This document shows positions 41,748 through 50,969 of a stretch of DNA of 64,000 nucleotides, one piece after another. The notes beneath the pieces were generated by a model. The model made no database searches, was not told the origin of the DNA, and saw only the letters and a list, made by a program, of their open reading frames with translations. The DNA lies in NCBI GenBank assembly GCA_027624955.1, contig JAQBTG010000015.1:19122-83121 (forward strand), written 5' to 3'. Source of the stretch: Pseudomonadota bacterium (GTDB taxonomy: Bacteria > Pseudomonadota > Alphaproteobacteria > UBA828). How positions within the stretch are numbered: position 1 is the stretch's first letter; every line of letters starts with the position of its first letter. A program made the position numbers and the translations under genes.

Positions 41748-42791
41748 ATGAAAGCGGCGGTGTTGCACGGCTATGACGAAGCCCTGGCGGGTGAGACGTT
41801 CGTTAACTATGAAGACGTCGCCGATCCAAAAATTGTCGCGCCGACAGACGTCATTGTCCGCATCGGCGGCGCCGGTGTGTGCCGCACCGACCTCCACATT
41901 GTCGAGGGCGTGTGGCGCGGCCTGGTGGAAGTCAAATTTCCCCACATTATGGGCCATGAGAATGCCGGTTGGGTCGAGGAGGTGGGCTCGGGCGTGACCA
42001 GCGTCAAGGTCGGCGATCCGGTGATTGTGCATCCCCTTGTCACCAGCGGCCATTGCCTGGCCTGCCGGCGCGGCGAGGACATGCACGCCGAAGACTCGAG
42101 CTTTCCCGGCATCAACGCCGCCGGCGGCTATGCCGAATATTTGCACACTGGCGAGCGCGCTCTGATCAAGCTGCCCGAGAGCTTGGCGCCCAAGGATGTG
42201 GCGCCCTATACGGATGCCGGCCTCACTGCCTACCGCGCCGCCAAAAAGGCGGCGAAACATTTGGTGCCGGGCGAATATGCGGTGATCATCGGCGCCGGCG
42301 GGCTCGGCCATATCGGCATTCAGGCGCTGGCCGCATTGTCGCCGGCGGAGATCATCGCGGTCGACATGTCCGACCTCGCCCTTGGCCTCGCCAAGGAGAG
42401 CGGCGCGCATCATGTTATCAAGGCCGACGGCAATGAGACCGAGGCGGTGCTGGAACTGACCAAAGGCCGCGGCGCCGAAGCAGTGATCGATTTCGTCGGC
42501 GAGGGCGACGCCATCGCCAAGGGCCTGGCGATGACGCGGAATGCCGGCTACTACTACATTGTCGGCTATGGCGGGCGCATCGAAATTCCGGCCATCGAGA
42601 TGATCATCACCGAGAAAACCATCGTCGGAAATTTGGTGGGGACTTACGCCGAATTGGTCGAACTGATGGCGCTGGCTGACCGCGGCTTGGTCAATCTCGC
42701 CACCAAGGAATACAAACTCGCCGACGCCAACCAAGCGCTGCACGATCTCCACGCCGGAACAATAAAAGGCCGCGCGGTCTTAATTCCGTAA
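41748..42791 (+). CDS. Zinc-containing alcohol dehydrogenase family protein
   Basis: The ATG at 41748 follows a GAGGGAGAAAG site and gives 347 residues; 30 in-frame codons upstream are not convincing. It has GVCRTDLHIVEG (catalytic-zinc Cys), GHENAGWVEEVGSGV (His-Glu) and the Rossmann motif VIIGAGGLGHIGIQALAALS. The structural zinc loop reads SGHCLACRRGEDMHAEDSSF with only two of four cysteines, so the structural zinc is probably lost. Substrate unknown. Confidence 0.9.
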   Translation: MKAAVLHGYDEALAGETFVNYEDVADPKIVAPTDVIVRIGGAGVCRTDLHIVEGVWRGLVEVKFPHIMGHENAGWVEEVGSGVTSVKVGDPVIVHPLVTSGHCLACRRGEDMHAEDSSFPGINAAGGYAEYLHTGERALIKLPESLAPKDVAPYTDAGLTAYRAAKKAAKHLVPGEYAVIIGAGGLGHIGIQALAALSPAEIIAVDMSDLALGLAKESGAHHVIKADGNETEAVLELTKGRGAEAVIDFVGEGDAIAKGLAMTRNAGYYYIVGYGGRIEIPAIEMIITEKTIVGNLVGTYAELVELMALADRGLVNLATKEYKLADANQALHDLHAGTIKGRAVLIP

Positions 42792-42817
42792 CCGTGATCG
42801 GTTTCTTAGCCGAACGC

Positions 42818-43537
42818 CTATTCTGAATCTGGTGGCCACATGTGCAGCGGGCCGGATTCGATGGTGCCATCGGGCATGATGGTGGTATCGAAAATGGCGT
42901 CGTCAAAACTGGCCTCAAAGAGGTTCGCTTGGCTAAAGTCCACGCGAGTCAAATTGGCCTCGCGGAAGCGCGTATCGCGTAATGTTGCGGCGGTGAAATC
43001 CACTCCGATCAAACTGGCACCGCGCAAAGTGGCGCCGCTTAAATCACTCTCTCTCAGATTGGCGCCGTCCAGCACAGCTTGCTCCATCTTGGCGCTGGCA
43101 AGCTCGACCTTGCCCATATTGGCATCTTTCAGAGAGGCCAAGCGCAGCACGCCGCTCCACAGATTGACCTCGGAAAAATTCGCACCGTCGCATTGCGCGC
43201 CGGCCATCTCCGCTTGCGACATGTTGGCCCGCACCAATATTGCGCCCGCCATGCGCGCCACCTTGAAGTTGGCGCCCCAGAGATTGGCTTCGCTTACCTG
43301 CGCGCCAGTAAGATTTGCGCCTTGAAACGTGGCCAACCGCGCATTGGCCCCATATAGATTTGCCGCGCTCAAATCGGCGCCCCAGAAATCCGCTTCACGT
43401 AGATCGGCGCCCGATAAGTCGGCCGCGCTGAGATCGGCCTGACGGAAATTCCGCCCTTTGAGGACGAGGCCGCGCATGTCGGCGCCAGCGAGGCGTCCCG
43501 CAGCGATCTGTTCATTGTCCGGCCGCCAGCCTGTCAT
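42818..43537 (-). CDS. Pentapeptide repeat protein
   Basis: The 239-residue protein consists of about 35 A(D/N)LxX pentapeptides from residue 18 to 220 (for example ADLSAADLSGADLREADFWG and ANLFEASFDDAIFDTTIMPD). Such proteins fold as a right-handed beta-helix; some mimic DNA and inhibit gyrase, most are uncharacterised. The ATG overlaps the stop of the SAM-hydrolase remnant by four bases, indicating that the two were once coupled. Confidence 0.9.
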   Translation of the reverse strand: MTGWRPDNEQIAAGRLAGADMRGLVLKGRNFRQADLSAADLSGADLREADFWGADLSAANLYGANARLATFQGANLTGAQVSEANLWGANFKVARMAGAILVRANMSQAEMAGAQCDGANFSEVNLWSGVLRLASLKDANMGKVELASAKMEQAVLDGANLRESDLSGATLRGASLIGVDFTAATLRDTRFREANLTRVDFSQANLFEASFDDAIFDTTIMPDGTIESGPLHMWPPDSE

Positions 43538-43716
43538 GTCGCAATCACCTTCACATCCACTCCTATCGAAAGACCGAGCGCCTGGTACGCGCAGCCGCCA
43601 GTGACCGCGATCTCGGCCAGACCGTTGACGTTTTCATACCAGAAAGCAGCGCCCTCGGGCATATGTGAAAATATGCGTGCGCGCACCGCCGACGCCGAAA
43701 TCGCTACATAATACAA
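43534..43716 (-). pseudogene. C-terminal remnant of an S-adenosylmethionine hydrolase/halogenase (DUF62, SAM_HAT) gene
   Basis: The 60-codon frame has RARIFSHMPEGAAFWYENVN, then GLAEIAVTGGCAYQALGLSI. It matches the very C-terminus of DUF62 proteins, where ARTFSDVPPGAAFWYENSNGLAEIA-like sequence is usual in alphaproteobacteria. A TGA at 43717-43719 blocks the frame upstream, and the preceding bases show no similarity to the missing N-terminal domain. So about 200 residues are gone. It overlaps the following pentapeptide gene by four bases. I treat it as a decaying fragment. Confidence 0.65.
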
Positions 43717-43797
43717 TCACGCGGGCACCGTCACTTGGATTTCGCCGCCAAACACCTTACCTATGAGCAAGATTGATGTTGCCTGGGGAGAATCGTC

Positions 43798-44436
43798 ATG
43801 TATTTGAAGGAAATCAACCATCTCGCCTTTATCACTGGCGATATGGAGAAAACCATCCGCTTTTACCGTGATCTTCTCGGCATGGAATTGACTCATGGCA
43901 TTGGCCATGACGGTTACCGCCATTATTTCTTCAAGACCGGCCCCAATTATATCGCCTTCTTCTCCTATGACGGCGCCCAGCCAATGGTAAAGAAGTCGCA
44001 TGGCTCGCCCAGCGCGCAACCGCTCGGCTTCGATCATCTCTCGATCAGCGTCGCCTCGAAAGCGGATTTATTCGCCCTCAAGGACAAGCTCGAAGCCGCC
44101 GGCATTGAAGTTAGCGGCGCCGTCGATCACGGCTTCGTCTGGTCGGTCTATTTCTTTGATAACAACAACATCCCGCTCGAAGCTAGCTGGGATTGTTTCG
44201 ATATCATCAAGGCGCCGGCTATTCTCGAGGATGATCCGTTGCCGATCGCCGAAGAAGGCGCCGTGGCGCAGCCCGGCATCTGGCCAGAGGTCACCAATCC
44301 TACGCCACCCGAGCAGATGACGGCCCACCCCGGCAATGGTTTTCCGACGCGCGCGGCGTTGCTGCGTGACGGCTCGGCGGTGCTGCGGCCCGATTTCACG
44401 GAAGACGCGGACAAACACTCCGACGCCGCCGACTAA
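43798..44436 (+). CDS. VOC-family (glyoxalase/dioxygenase fold) protein
   Basis: The 212-residue protein starts MYLKEINHLAFITGDMEKTI and shows two beta-alpha-beta-beta-beta modules of the vicinal oxygen chelate fold. Metal ligands are likely His8 (INHLAF), a mid-chain His (GFDHLSISV) and Glu (IPLEASWDCF), in the usual places. About 60 residues after the fold are Pro/Ala-rich and lack known domains. Substrate is unknown; ring-cleavage dioxygenases and glyoxalases share this pattern. Confidence 0.87.
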   Translation: MYLKEINHLAFITGDMEKTIRFYRDLLGMELTHGIGHDGYRHYFFKTGPNYIAFFSYDGAQPMVKKSHGSPSAQPLGFDHLSISVASKADLFALKDKLEAAGIEVSGAVDHGFVWSVYFFDNNNIPLEASWDCFDIIKAPAILEDDPLPIAEEGAVAQPGIWPEVTNPTPPEQMTAHPGNGFPTRAALLRDGSAVLRPDFTEDADKHSDAAD

Positions 44437-44490
44437 GACCCGAAGACGCTTGAGAGAACACTCATAGACTCACCCAGGCGGCACCATCAC

Positions 44491-44513
44491 CCGGAATGCT
44501 TGCCGCATTCCGG
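44491..44513. terminator. Perfect 8-base hairpin between convergent genes
   Basis: CCGGAATG (44491-44498) and CATTCCGG (44506-44513) form a perfect stem with a 7-base loop, placed between the VOC gene and the acetamidase gene. No T-run follows, so it may be a bidirectional terminator or a REP-like palindrome. The rest of the 173-base gap shows nothing else. Confidence 0.5.
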
Positions 44514-44609
44514 CAAGCGCGACCGCGCGCCCGAGTTAATACGAGGGAGCCAAGAGAGCGGACGCGACCGCCCGGCGTTTGAGGGACCAAACCAAAAATT
44601 ACCCCCGCT

Positions 44610-45623
44610 TTATTCGGCCAGGAATTTTTTGCGGATTCCGGCGGCGACACTGTATTTGGGGTCAACGACATTGCCCAGCCGCACGATGCCGCATTGGCTG
44701 AGCATCATATAAGCGTCCCATTTATCGAAGCCGTAATCGGCCTCCATCCAGCGAATGAGCTCGCGATAGGCAATGCGGGTTGCGTCTTCCAACGGCCGCG
44801 CGCTGCCGACGCCAAAAATCGCGTCTTCGGTCTCATAGCGCGGCCAATCGAGCGTCCAGCCCTTGATCACATCGACCTTAATCGTCGTGGTCGTGGAATA
44901 TTCCACCGCCGTGCCACAGACTTCGCCGTCGCCCTGACAGGCATGGGCGTCGCCGAGGAACAACCGCGCACCCGGCGAGCGTACCGGCAGGTAGGTCACC
45001 GTGCCCGGCCCGATATCGGGCAGATCCATATTGCCGCCGTGATTGTCTGGGGTTAAAGAATTGATGGAATCTATCTCCGGCGAGCAGCTCAGCGTACCGA
45101 TATGCGGCTTGTAGGGCAGCGTCACGCGCTTGCTCCAATAGACGTTTTCCTCATCGAGGGCGATGCGGCGCACGATCTCGGGTAGCGGGTCGTTGAGGGT
45201 GGCGGTATAGGCTGTGCCGGTGAGCGCGCCGAATTCGGGAATCATCGCGACAATCCCGTGCGGGTCGTCACCGCGCGGATGCATAGACGCGATATAAACC
45301 GCGAGCGCATCGCCCATCTCAGCGCCTTCGACCATGATCGGCCCATTCTGCGGATTGAGGAAAGGCACGCGCAGCTTCTCGCTCGGCTTGTCGCCGTCGT
45401 TGACGAGCTTGCCCTCGAACGCGTCGCGCGTCTCCACCACCACCGTATCGCCGGGCTTGATCTCGAGCACCGGGTCCGAATAGGGACCCATGGTGTAATG
45501 ATAGATGCCCTGCATTTCCTCCGTGAGATGGTGGGTCTCACCGGCGGCATCGCGCCCGACGCCGCGCTGCGCCATGATCGAATCCCCGAGCCACGCGGCC
45601 AACGCTTGTTCGTCCATCGCCAT
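44610..45623 (-). CDS. Acetamidase/formamidase family protein
   Basis: Members hydrolyse short amides to acid and ammonia. The 337-residue protein has the family pattern DPVLEIKPGDTVVVETRDAF, then VPFLNPQNGPIMVEGAEMGD and GDALAVYIA. The metal/active-site segment PDNHGGNMDLPDIGPGTVTY and LFLGDAHACQGDGEVCGTAV follow. Length is typical. A GGGAGA site precedes the ATG. It is divergent from the aminotransferase gene. Confidence 0.93.
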   Translation of the reverse strand: MAMDEQALAAWLGDSIMAQRGVGRDAAGETHHLTEEMQGIYHYTMGPYSDPVLEIKPGDTVVVETRDAFEGKLVNDGDKPSEKLRVPFLNPQNGPIMVEGAEMGDALAVYIASMHPRGDDPHGIVAMIPEFGALTGTAYTATLNDPLPEIVRRIALDEENVYWSKRVTLPYKPHIGTLSCSPEIDSINSLTPDNHGGNMDLPDIGPGTVTYLPVRSPGARLFLGDAHACQGDGEVCGTAVEYSTTTTIKVDVIKGWTLDWPRYETEDAIFGVGSARPLEDATRIAYRELIRWMEADYGFDKWDAYMMLSQCGIVRLGNVVDPKYSVAAGIRKKFLAE

Positions 45624-45732
45624 GATCGTTCTCCCTTACTTTTTTTGCTTGGCCGCAATCATCCCGGAGTGGCCCTTTCCGTTCAAGCGCCATATGTTAG
45701 GCCTCATCCTGTTGCAAGCGGAGGCGTAAGTT

Positions 45733-46668
45733 ATGAGCGAATCAAAAGGCATTGCCTATAGCCAGGGACGCTATATGCCGGTGGACGAGGCGACGATACC
45801 GTTGCTCGACCCGGCATTTACCAAGAGTGATGTGGTGTTCGACGCCATATCTGCCTGGGACGGATCGTTTTTTAAGCTCGACGATCATTTGGCGCGGTTT
45901 CACCGCTCCTGCGATTATATCCGCGTCAACCCACCGTGCTCGGACGATGAAATTCGTCAGATTATGGCGGAATGCGTGAAGCGCGCCGGGTTTGATCATT
46001 CGATCGTCTATATCCTTTGCACGCGCGGGCGCTATGCCGGCGGCAGCGCTACCGGCGATCCGCGAGAAGCGCTGAATGAATTCATCGCCTATGCCGTTCC
46101 CTATTATTGGATCGTGCCGAAAGAGCGGGTGAACTCTGGCGCTCATTTATGGATCGCCGATACCCGGCGCGCGCCGGACACTGCGATCAACCAGCGCGTC
46201 AAAAACTTCAACCGCATGGATTTGACGCGTGCTCAATTCGAGGCGCTCGATGCTGGCGCCGACGCCCCGGTCCTGCTGTCCACCGACGGCTTCATCACCG
46301 AAGGGCCAGGCTTTAATGTCTGGATTATCCGCGACGGCAAAGTGCTGACGCCGGGCCAGAACTTGCTTGAAGGCATCACCCGGCAAAGCGTCTTCGAACT
46401 CTGCGCCGAAACCGGCCTGCAGGCGGAAGCCGCCGATTTGACGGAAGCCGACCTGCGTGAAGCCGACGAGGTCTTCATTTCCTCGACCGGCGGCGGGGTT
46501 ATCTCGGTGACTTTGGTCAACGACAAACCGGTGGGCAACGGCGCGCCCGGCATCACGACTGGCAAACTCAGCGACACCTATTGGAAAAAACGTGCCGAGG
46601 GCTGGCACGCCACGTCGCTCGCCGATCTGTTGGAGGCGGAACTGCCCCAGGCCGCCGGCGCCGACTAA
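45733..46668 (+). CDS. Class IV (fold-type IV) PLP-dependent aminotransferase
   Basis: The 311-residue protein is a branched-chain aminotransferase/D-amino-acid aminotransferase/(R)-amine transaminase superfamily member. It has FDAISAWDGSFFKLDDHLAR, the PLP Lys in INQRVKNFNRMDLTRAQFEA, the Glu segment STDGFITEGPGFNVWIIRDG and the phosphate loop LLEGITRQSVFELC followed by STGGGVISVTLVNDKPVGNG. Branched-chain specificity is not clear, since (R)-selective transaminases share these features. Confidence 0.88.
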   Translation: MSESKGIAYSQGRYMPVDEATIPLLDPAFTKSDVVFDAISAWDGSFFKLDDHLARFHRSCDYIRVNPPCSDDEIRQIMAECVKRAGFDHSIVYILCTRGRYAGGSATGDPREALNEFIAYAVPYYWIVPKERVNSGAHLWIADTRRAPDTAINQRVKNFNRMDLTRAQFEALDAGADAPVLLSTDGFITEGPGFNVWIIRDGKVLTPGQNLLEGITRQSVFELCAETGLQAEAADLTEADLREADEVFISSTGGGVISVTLVNDKPVGNGAPGITTGKLSDTYWKKRAEGWHATSLADLLEAELPQAAGAD

Positions 46669-46735
46669 GGCGATACCCGGCACGAAATTACGGAATTCGA
46701 CCTATCGTAAACAGATGGGTGCGGTGGTGTGAACG

Positions 46736-48085
46736 CTAGCCGCCCAACAATGGCGGGCGGCGGAGGTGCCAATCGGTTGCGCTCTGATAGGCCACGCCGG
46801 CGCGGAACAGGAGCGGCTCGTTCCACCACGCCGCTTCCAGCATGAGGCCGATGGGAAGGCCGTCGGATGTAAAGCCGCACGGCACAGAAAGCCCGGGATG
46901 GGAGGAAAGCGCGCTTCCATATGTGAAGCGCGCCGCATCGCGGGTGGCTTCATGCAGGTTTTCGTCGCCGGTAATCGCCGGCGGCGGCATCGGAACGGTA
47001 GGCGCCAGGATCATATCGACCTGGTCCTCGAAGGTGCGCTTCAAGGTGCGCTGCCAAACTTCCTTGCCGCGCATCGCCTCGGCATAGTCAGCCGCCGTAA
47101 AGTTCAAACCCAACATCATACGCGCGCGCACGCGCGGGCTGATGCTCTCCGGGTCGTTGGCGAGACGCTCTTTGAAATAGGCGCAGATATCGCCATAGAT
47201 TTGGGCGATGTTCCAATCCTGCGCCAATTCGGCGCCGGGCAGATCGATCTCGCAGATTTCCGCGCCCAAGCGCTCGAATACGCCAACAGCGCCCAGCACC
47301 GCCTGCTCGACCGCCGGGTGAAGGCGCTGAAAGTGAAATTTGCGCGCGATGCCGATGCGCTTGCCAGCAATGCCATTACCCAGGGTGGGCAGGAAATTCG
47401 CCAACGGTTGATCGGCGCTCACCGGATCATGGGCGTCATATCCGCTCAACGCCGCAAACAGGCGAGCTACATCCGTCACCTCGCGCGCCATCGGCCCGAT
47501 GGTGTCGTTTGACAGACTGGTCGGCGTCACCCCGCGTATCGATATGCGCCCATGCGTTGGACGCAGACCGACCACGCCGGTCATCGATGCCGGAATACGC
47601 ACCGAGCCGCCGGTATCGGTGCCGAGCGAGCCCTGGCACATGCCCGCAGCCACGCTGGCGCCGGAGCCGCCGCTTGTGCCGCCCGGAATGTGTCCCGGAT
47701 TCCACGGGTTCCGACATTGCCCGAATACCGGATTTGTCGTCACCACGCCGAACGCGAGCTCCTGCATGTTGGCCTTGCCGATCAGCACCGCGCCGGCGCC
47801 GCGCAGACGGCGCACCACTTCGGCGTCCTCGTTGGGCACATGATCGGCAAAGAACATCGCGCCGCTTGTGGTGCGCATGCCAGCGGTGGCGATATTGTCT
47901 TTCAGGGTCATCGTCATGCCATGCAGGACGCCAAGCCAGCGCCCTTCCGTGGCGGCGCGATCGGCCTCTGCGGCGCTTGCCAAGGCGGCGTCTTCGTCCC
48001 ATGTGACGACCGCATTCACCGCCTCGTTATGGCGCTGGATATTCTCGATACAGGCTTCTGTCGCGGCCACGGCCGAAAGCGCCAT
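46736..48085 (-). CDS. Amidase signature enzyme
   Basis: The 449-residue protein hydrolyses an amide bond with a Ser-Ser-Lys triad. Lys62 (MTLKDNI), the GGTSGGSG loop (135-142, Thr at the usual cis-Ser place with Ser next to it) and the nucleophile Ser161 (GTDTGGSVRIPA) are visible. The C-terminus is complete (SVPCGFTSDGLPIGLMLEAA). It is the third gene after a molybdopterin oxidoreductase and a glutamine amidotransferase-like gene on the same strand. No allophanate or biuret-specific C-terminal domain is seen. Confidence 0.92.
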   Translation of the reverse strand: MALSAVAATEACIENIQRHNEAVNAVVTWDEDAALASAAEADRAATEGRWLGVLHGMTMTLKDNIATAGMRTTSGAMFFADHVPNEDAEVVRRLRGAGAVLIGKANMQELAFGVVTTNPVFGQCRNPWNPGHIPGGTSGGSGASVAAGMCQGSLGTDTGGSVRIPASMTGVVGLRPTHGRISIRGVTPTSLSNDTIGPMAREVTDVARLFAALSGYDAHDPVSADQPLANFLPTLGNGIAGKRIGIARKFHFQRLHPAVEQAVLGAVGVFERLGAEICEIDLPGAELAQDWNIAQIYGDICAYFKERLANDPESISPRVRARMMLGLNFTAADYAEAMRGKEVWQRTLKRTFEDQVDMILAPTVPMPPPAITGDENLHEATRDAARFTYGSALSSHPGLSVPCGFTSDGLPIGLMLEAAWWNEPLLFRAGVAYQSATDWHLRRPPLLGG

Positions 48086-48123
48086 TGTGTCTCTCCTATT
48101 GAGTCTATCTGAATCTATTGAAT

Positions 48124-48840
48124 TTATGCGCGCGCGAGGCGCATGAAATTATCGTAAATCAGTCGGGCGGATCGGTCGAGTTCGCCGGCGTTACGCGCTG
48201 TTTCTGCGGCTAATCGCGTCAGCGCGCCGGCACCGTGCTGCGCCTCAAGCGCTGCAACATATTCAGGATAGTCGCTTACACCGAGGACCATGTCGGCGGT
48301 AAGCTCCATATGAAACTGCACGCCATACGCCATACTGCCGATCCGGAACGCTTGGTTTTCGCAGGCCGGTGAACGCATGAGATGCTGTGCGCCGGGCGGT
48401 AATTGCAGCACGGCGTAGAGGTGCCATTGCAGCGTTTTGGCCGGCGCCGGAAATTCGCCGAACAGTGCATCGCCAGCCGCCGCTGCGATGGTCTCGACTT
48501 CAAGCACGCCGATTTCTGGGCGCGCCATGGCGCCAACGCGTCCGCCCATCACTTCGGCGATAAGCTGAGCGCCGAGGCAAATGCCGAGCACCGGCTTGTG
48601 CTGTGCCACGACGGCGCTGCGAATGAATTCCTTCTCCTGCACCAGCCAGGGATGCGCGGCTTCTTGATCGGTCTGCTGCGGCCCGCCCATAACCAGCAAC
48701 GCGTCATAGTCGTCGAGCGGCGGAATGCTCTGACCGGCATAGATATCGATGGGGTCCCAGGCGATACCATCCTCGGCCATATAGCTGCGTATCACGCCGG
48801 GATGATCGAGTGGCGAGTGCTGAATGACCAGAATACGCAT
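48124..48840 (-). CDS. Class I glutamine amidotransferase-like protein
   Basis: The ATG at 48840 gives 238 residues starting MRILVIQHSPLDHPGVIRSY; the longer frame upstream is Arg/Pro-rich shadow. Nucleophile Cys88 lies in LGICLGAQLIAEVMGG. The His-Glu pair lies in YGVQFHMELTADMV. The domain is of the GMP synthase-like GATase1 type, without a synthetase partner, as in GuaA-like gamma-glutamyl hydrolases. It starts 10 bases after the molybdopterin oxidoreductase stop, so they form one unit. Confidence 0.88.
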   Translation of the reverse strand: MRILVIQHSPLDHPGVIRSYMAEDGIAWDPIDIYAGQSIPPLDDYDALLVMGGPQQTDQEAAHPWLVQEKEFIRSAVVAQHKPVLGICLGAQLIAEVMGGRVGAMARPEIGVLEVETIAAAAGDALFGEFPAPAKTLQWHLYAVLQLPPGAQHLMRSPACENQAFRIGSMAYGVQFHMELTADMVLGVSDYPEYVAALEAQHGAGALTRLAAETARNAGELDRSARLIYDNFMRLARA

Positions 48841-48850
48841 CGACACGATC

Positions 48851-50779
48851 TCAGGCGCCGCGCGCGAGGCTGACGAAATTGGTGTGGAAAGTGGAATTAC
48901 CGCCCATATCCGCCGGCGTGTCGGGCGTGGTGGCATTGGCGTTGGGGCCCCAACGCACCATGTAGCTGGCAACCAGTCCGGGCCGCACGTCGGCGCTTAA
49001 GCGCGCCACCAGTGCCACTTCGCCGCGGCCGTTCCACACGCGCACCGGCGCGCCGTCTGCGATGCCTTCGCGCGCGCCATCCTCCGGGTGCAGATAGAGC
49101 GTCGGCTCGCGCACGCCGGCCTGTTTGCGCGCCACATTGAACAACTGGCTCGATTGCAAATGCCGGCTCTTCGGCGTGATGAAGCGGTAGCGGTGGTCGC
49201 CATCCGCCGGCGCCGGCGTGTAGCTCGGTGTGATCAATTCCAGTTTGCCGCTCGGCGTCGGAAAGCGGCGGTCGGCGAAGCTCGTATTCTCCACCGGCAG
49301 GCACGGTACTGGCCCAGCGGCCAGGGCATCGAAATCAAGCCCCGTCCCAACCAACAAGCGACGCAGGGTATCCTCCTCGGTCTCCCGGAAACACGGCTCC
49401 TCGAAGCCCATAGCCTGAGCGATTTGGCCGAACACCCAATGATTGGGCCGTGCCTCGCCAAGCGGCGCGATGGCCGGCTGGTTAATCTGCGCGTAATCAT
49501 GCCAGTAGGAGCGATGCACATCCCATTGCTCAGCCTGGGTGCAGGCCGGCAGCACTAAATTGGCACGCTGGGCGGTATCGGTCATAAAGAGGTCATGCAC
49601 GGCGACGAACAAATCATCGCGCGCCAGCCCGGCATGCACTTTGTTTTGGTTGGGCGCAGTGGCCGCAGGGTTTGAGTTAAACACATAGAGCGCACGGATG
49701 GCGTCGTCAGAGGTCAAGACCTCGCCAAGCTTAATCATGTTGTGGAAATGGGCGACGTCGGAGCGCAAATCCGGCTCGCTGATATCGCCCATGGGCCAAT
49801 CGAAATTAGCGTAGAGCGCACCGCCGCCGGGCACGCCCACCTGCCCCGCCATCGCCGCCAGAGTAGCAAGGGCTGCCACCATCTCGCCACCATTGCTGTT
49901 GCGTTGCAGGCCAACGCCGATATGAATGAGGGACGGCGTGTTGCCGGCGTAAAGCTCAGCAAACTCCTCGATCCGCGCTATCGGCACGTCGCAAATCGAC
50001 GACGCCTCGGTCAAACTGGTCTGCATCACGCGCGCACGGACGGCATCGAAACCGATGGTGTGGGCGGCCAGAAATTCCGTATCCGCCCAGCCGCGCTCGA
50101 TCAGAATGCGCATCAAGGCCATCGCCAGCACCGGATCGGTGGCCGGGCGCGGCTGAATATGAAGATCGGCGGATTTGGCCGATTCTGAGCGGTAGGGATC
50201 GACGACGATGTTGGGATGGATGTCCTTGGTGAGGACGTGGCTGTGAACATTTGTCGCTTTCGGGTTTTTGCCCCAGGCGACATAGCAGCGTGTTTTGTCC
50301 ATATGCTGCGGCTCGGTGCCGCGAATAGCACCGAAGACGCGAATTATTGCCTCCGCCCCCGCCATGGCGCAGATTTCGAGGCCAACGCGGCTGGTATTCA
50401 GCTTGTTCCACAGACGATCACCGGAGCGCGATGAAACGAACCCCATATTGGCGAGATAGTGATAGGGCAGGATTGCTGCGCCACCATGCTGGGCGATGAT
50501 CTCGTGAAAGTGCCCGGCCAAAATTTGCAGCGCCTCATCCCACGAAATGCGTTGGAATTCTGCGCTTTTATCCGCCCGATAGAGCGGATGAAGCAGGCGC
50601 TCCGGGTGATAAATTACTTCTTCATAATGTTGATAGCGGCCGCAGAGGAAGCCCTGCGTGATGGGATGCGCGGGATCGCCGCTCACCCGTGTGATTCGAC
50701 CGTCTTCGACATGGCTCAACATGCCACAGCTGTCGGGACAATCCTTCGGGCAAACGGATTTAACTATTTTAGCCGCCAT
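48851..50779 (-). CDS. Molybdopterin (bis-MGD) oxidoreductase of the DMSO reductase family
   Basis: The 642-residue protein has an N-terminal 4Fe-4S site (VCPKDCPDSCGML then GFLCGRY), the molybdopterin domain and a C-terminal MGD-binding domain (RFITPKSRHLQSSQLFNVAR to MGGNSTFHTNFVSLA). The region SSRSGDRLWNKLNTSRVGLE holds the probable Mo-ligand side, likely Ser. No twin-arginine signal is seen, so it is cytoplasmic. It has no dedicated electron-transfer subunit nearby. Substrate is unknown. The following GATase and amidase genes suggest a nitrogen compound (inference). Confidence 0.9.
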   Translation of the reverse strand: MAAKIVKSVCPKDCPDSCGMLSHVEDGRITRVSGDPAHPITQGFLCGRYQHYEEVIYHPERLLHPLYRADKSAEFQRISWDEALQILAGHFHEIIAQHGGAAILPYHYLANMGFVSSRSGDRLWNKLNTSRVGLEICAMAGAEAIIRVFGAIRGTEPQHMDKTRCYVAWGKNPKATNVHSHVLTKDIHPNIVVDPYRSESAKSADLHIQPRPATDPVLAMALMRILIERGWADTEFLAAHTIGFDAVRARVMQTSLTEASSICDVPIARIEEFAELYAGNTPSLIHIGVGLQRNSNGGEMVAALATLAAMAGQVGVPGGGALYANFDWPMGDISEPDLRSDVAHFHNMIKLGEVLTSDDAIRALYVFNSNPAATAPNQNKVHAGLARDDLFVAVHDLFMTDTAQRANLVLPACTQAEQWDVHRSYWHDYAQINQPAIAPLGEARPNHWVFGQIAQAMGFEEPCFRETEEDTLRRLLVGTGLDFDALAAGPVPCLPVENTSFADRRFPTPSGKLELITPSYTPAPADGDHRYRFITPKSRHLQSSQLFNVARKQAGVREPTLYLHPEDGAREGIADGAPVRVWNGRGEVALVARLSADVRPGLVASYMVRWGPNANATTPDTPADMGGNSTFHTNFVSLARGA

Positions 50780-50969
50780 GCCGGCTCATATCTCCGCAAT
50801 TCCGCCGTGATTCCGCCGTGATTCCGCAGCCATTCTAGCGCCTGGCGGAGGCCACACAATCAGCTTTGATCTTTTGGCCCGGGTGTCGTAAAAACCCCTG
50901 GTGGGCAAGACGCGCCGCCTAGGTTAGGATTGCCCGTAACTAGAGACGCAAATAGGCAAGCAGGACAGT

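Noticed and set aside
41640..42752. Minus-strand frame of 370 codons opposite the alcohol dehydrogenase gene
   Set aside because: The plus strand has a complete MDR enzyme with cofactor motifs; the antisense frame has none.
46766..47512. Plus-strand frame of 248 codons inside the amidase gene
   Set aside because: Antisense to an intact amidase triad; no recognisable protein features.
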